22,844 bases of DNA, from the NCBI GenBank assembly GCA_025454075.1, contig JALOPD010000026.1, positions 1 to 22,844 of the forward strand, written 5' to 3'. This document shows, one piece after another, positions 22,241 to 22,844 of this stretch (the first letter of the stretch is position 1; every line of letters begins with the position of its first letter). Both the position numbers and the translations under genes were made by a program. The DNA is from Desulfobacterales bacterium. GTDB lineage: Bacteria; Desulfobacterota; Desulfobacteria; Desulfobacterales; UBA2174_A. Under the pieces are notes generated by a model that was not told the DNA's origin, did not search any database, and saw only the letters and a program-made list of their open reading frames with translations.

Positions 22241-22844
22241 AATCCAGGACCTCCACGTCTACTACGGCGGCATCCACGCCCTGAAGGGGATCTCTCTCGA
22301 GGTGCCCAAGGGCAAGGTCGTCACCCTGATCGGCTGCAACGGGGCCGGCAAGAGCAGCACGCTGCGCGCCGTCTCCGGGCTGATCAAGAACAAGAAGGGG
22401 ACCATCACCTACAACGGCGCCGACCTCTCCCACCGCGACCCGGTGGAAATCGTCAAGTCCGGCATCGTCATGTCGCCTGAAGGCCGGAGGATCTTCCCGC
22501 ACCTGAGCGTGCTGGAGAACCTGCGGCTGGGGGCTTACAGCCGCAGCGACGAACCGCAGATCCTCAAGGACATCGGGTGGATCTTCGAGCTGTTCCCCAA
22601 GCTCAAAGACCGCAAGGACCAGAAAGGCGGGACCCTCTCGGGCGGCGAGCAGCAGATGCTGGCGCTCGGCCGCGCGCTGATGAGCGCGGCCGAGGTGGTC
22701 ATGATGGACGAACCCTCCCTGGGTCTCGCCCCCATGCTGGTCAAAGAGGTCTTCGACATCATCGCCGCCATCAACCGCCAGGGCAAGACCGTGCTGCTGG
22801 TGGAGCAGAACGCCTTCGCCGCCCTCAAGATCGCCGACTACGCC
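22233..22844 (+). CDS. livF: Branched-chain amino acid-type ABC ATPase LivF (5' part)
   Basis: The first 204 codons of the second ATPase; the gene runs off the window and about 30 residues should be missing. Walker A is GCNGAGKSS, a slight variant of the usual GANGAGKTT. The stretch GIVMSPEGRRIFPHLSVLENL is diagnostic of LivF. The signature is LSGGEQQMLALGRALM, Walker B VVMMDEPSLGLAP, and the switch region LLVEQNA. It pairs with LivG to drive LivHM. Confidence 0.95.
   Translation, partial: MLKIQDLHVYYGGIHALKGISLEVPKGKVVTLIGCNGAGKSSTLRAVSGLIKNKKGTITYNGADLSHRDPVEIVKSGIVMSPEGRRIFPHLSVLENLRLGAYSRSDEPQILKDIGWIFELFPKLKDRKDQKGGTLSGGEQQMLALGRALMSAAEVVMMDEPSLGLAPMLVKEVFDIIAAINRQGKTVLLVEQNAFAALKIADYA

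Overview
The window reads as a chromosome segment of a high-GC anaerobe, most likely a Desulfobacterota (former Deltaproteobacteria) lineage. This rests on gene style only: several solute-binding-protein transporters, a sCache chemoreceptor with a reduced HAMP, REP/RAYT-type repeats, a DUF4125 gene and, most tellingly, a gene that only makes sense if UGA is read as selenocysteine. No rRNA, tRNA or CRISPR was found.

Region 1 (1-4600, + strand): a sugar-type ABC importer (ATPase end, solute-binding protein, MalF-like and MalG-like permeases) followed by a HAD phosphatase. A REP-like inverted pair lies inside the operon and a CCAAACA tandem/fold-back repeat lies before the phosphatase. Region 2 (4600-7574, + strand): a cluster of TTGCTTGA repeats, a fully consensus sigma70 promoter with an operator-like palindrome, a Phd/PIN toxin-antitoxin pair, a TesB-type acyl-CoA thioesterase and a D-2-hydroxyacid dehydrogenase.

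Region 3 (7600-9900): a visibly less GC-rich accessory island. It holds a minimal nucleotidyltransferase with a broken HEPN partner, an ionotropic-glutamate-receptor-like potassium channel, and a minus-strand remnant of a RAYT transposase. Two copies of the same 23-bp RAYT-associated motif, each followed by its own short tandem duplication, flank the channel.

Region 4 (9888-11197, minus strand) is the highlight. A DUF4125 gene is followed after 23 bp by a MerB (organomercurial lyase) homologue of 230 codons. It is interrupted by exactly two in-frame UGA codons, 91 and 154. They are 63 residues apart, the same distance as catalytic Cys96 and Cys159 of classical MerB; D94 and C112 fall at the positions of Asp99 and Cys117. 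Each UGA is followed by a SECIS-like hairpin, the second with an AGGUC loop like that of E. coli fdhF. I read this as a doubly selenocysteine-substituted MerB-like organometal lyase.

Region 5 (11315-22844): a chemoreceptor, a TctA/TctB/TctC tripartite tricarboxylate-type transporter (minus strand), a divergent GlcD/D-lactate-dehydrogenase-type FAD oxidase (+), then a complete LivK-H-M-G operon with the start of LivF (+). Together these suggest uptake and oxidation of 2-hydroxy or carboxylic acids and of branched-chain amino acids or similar compounds.
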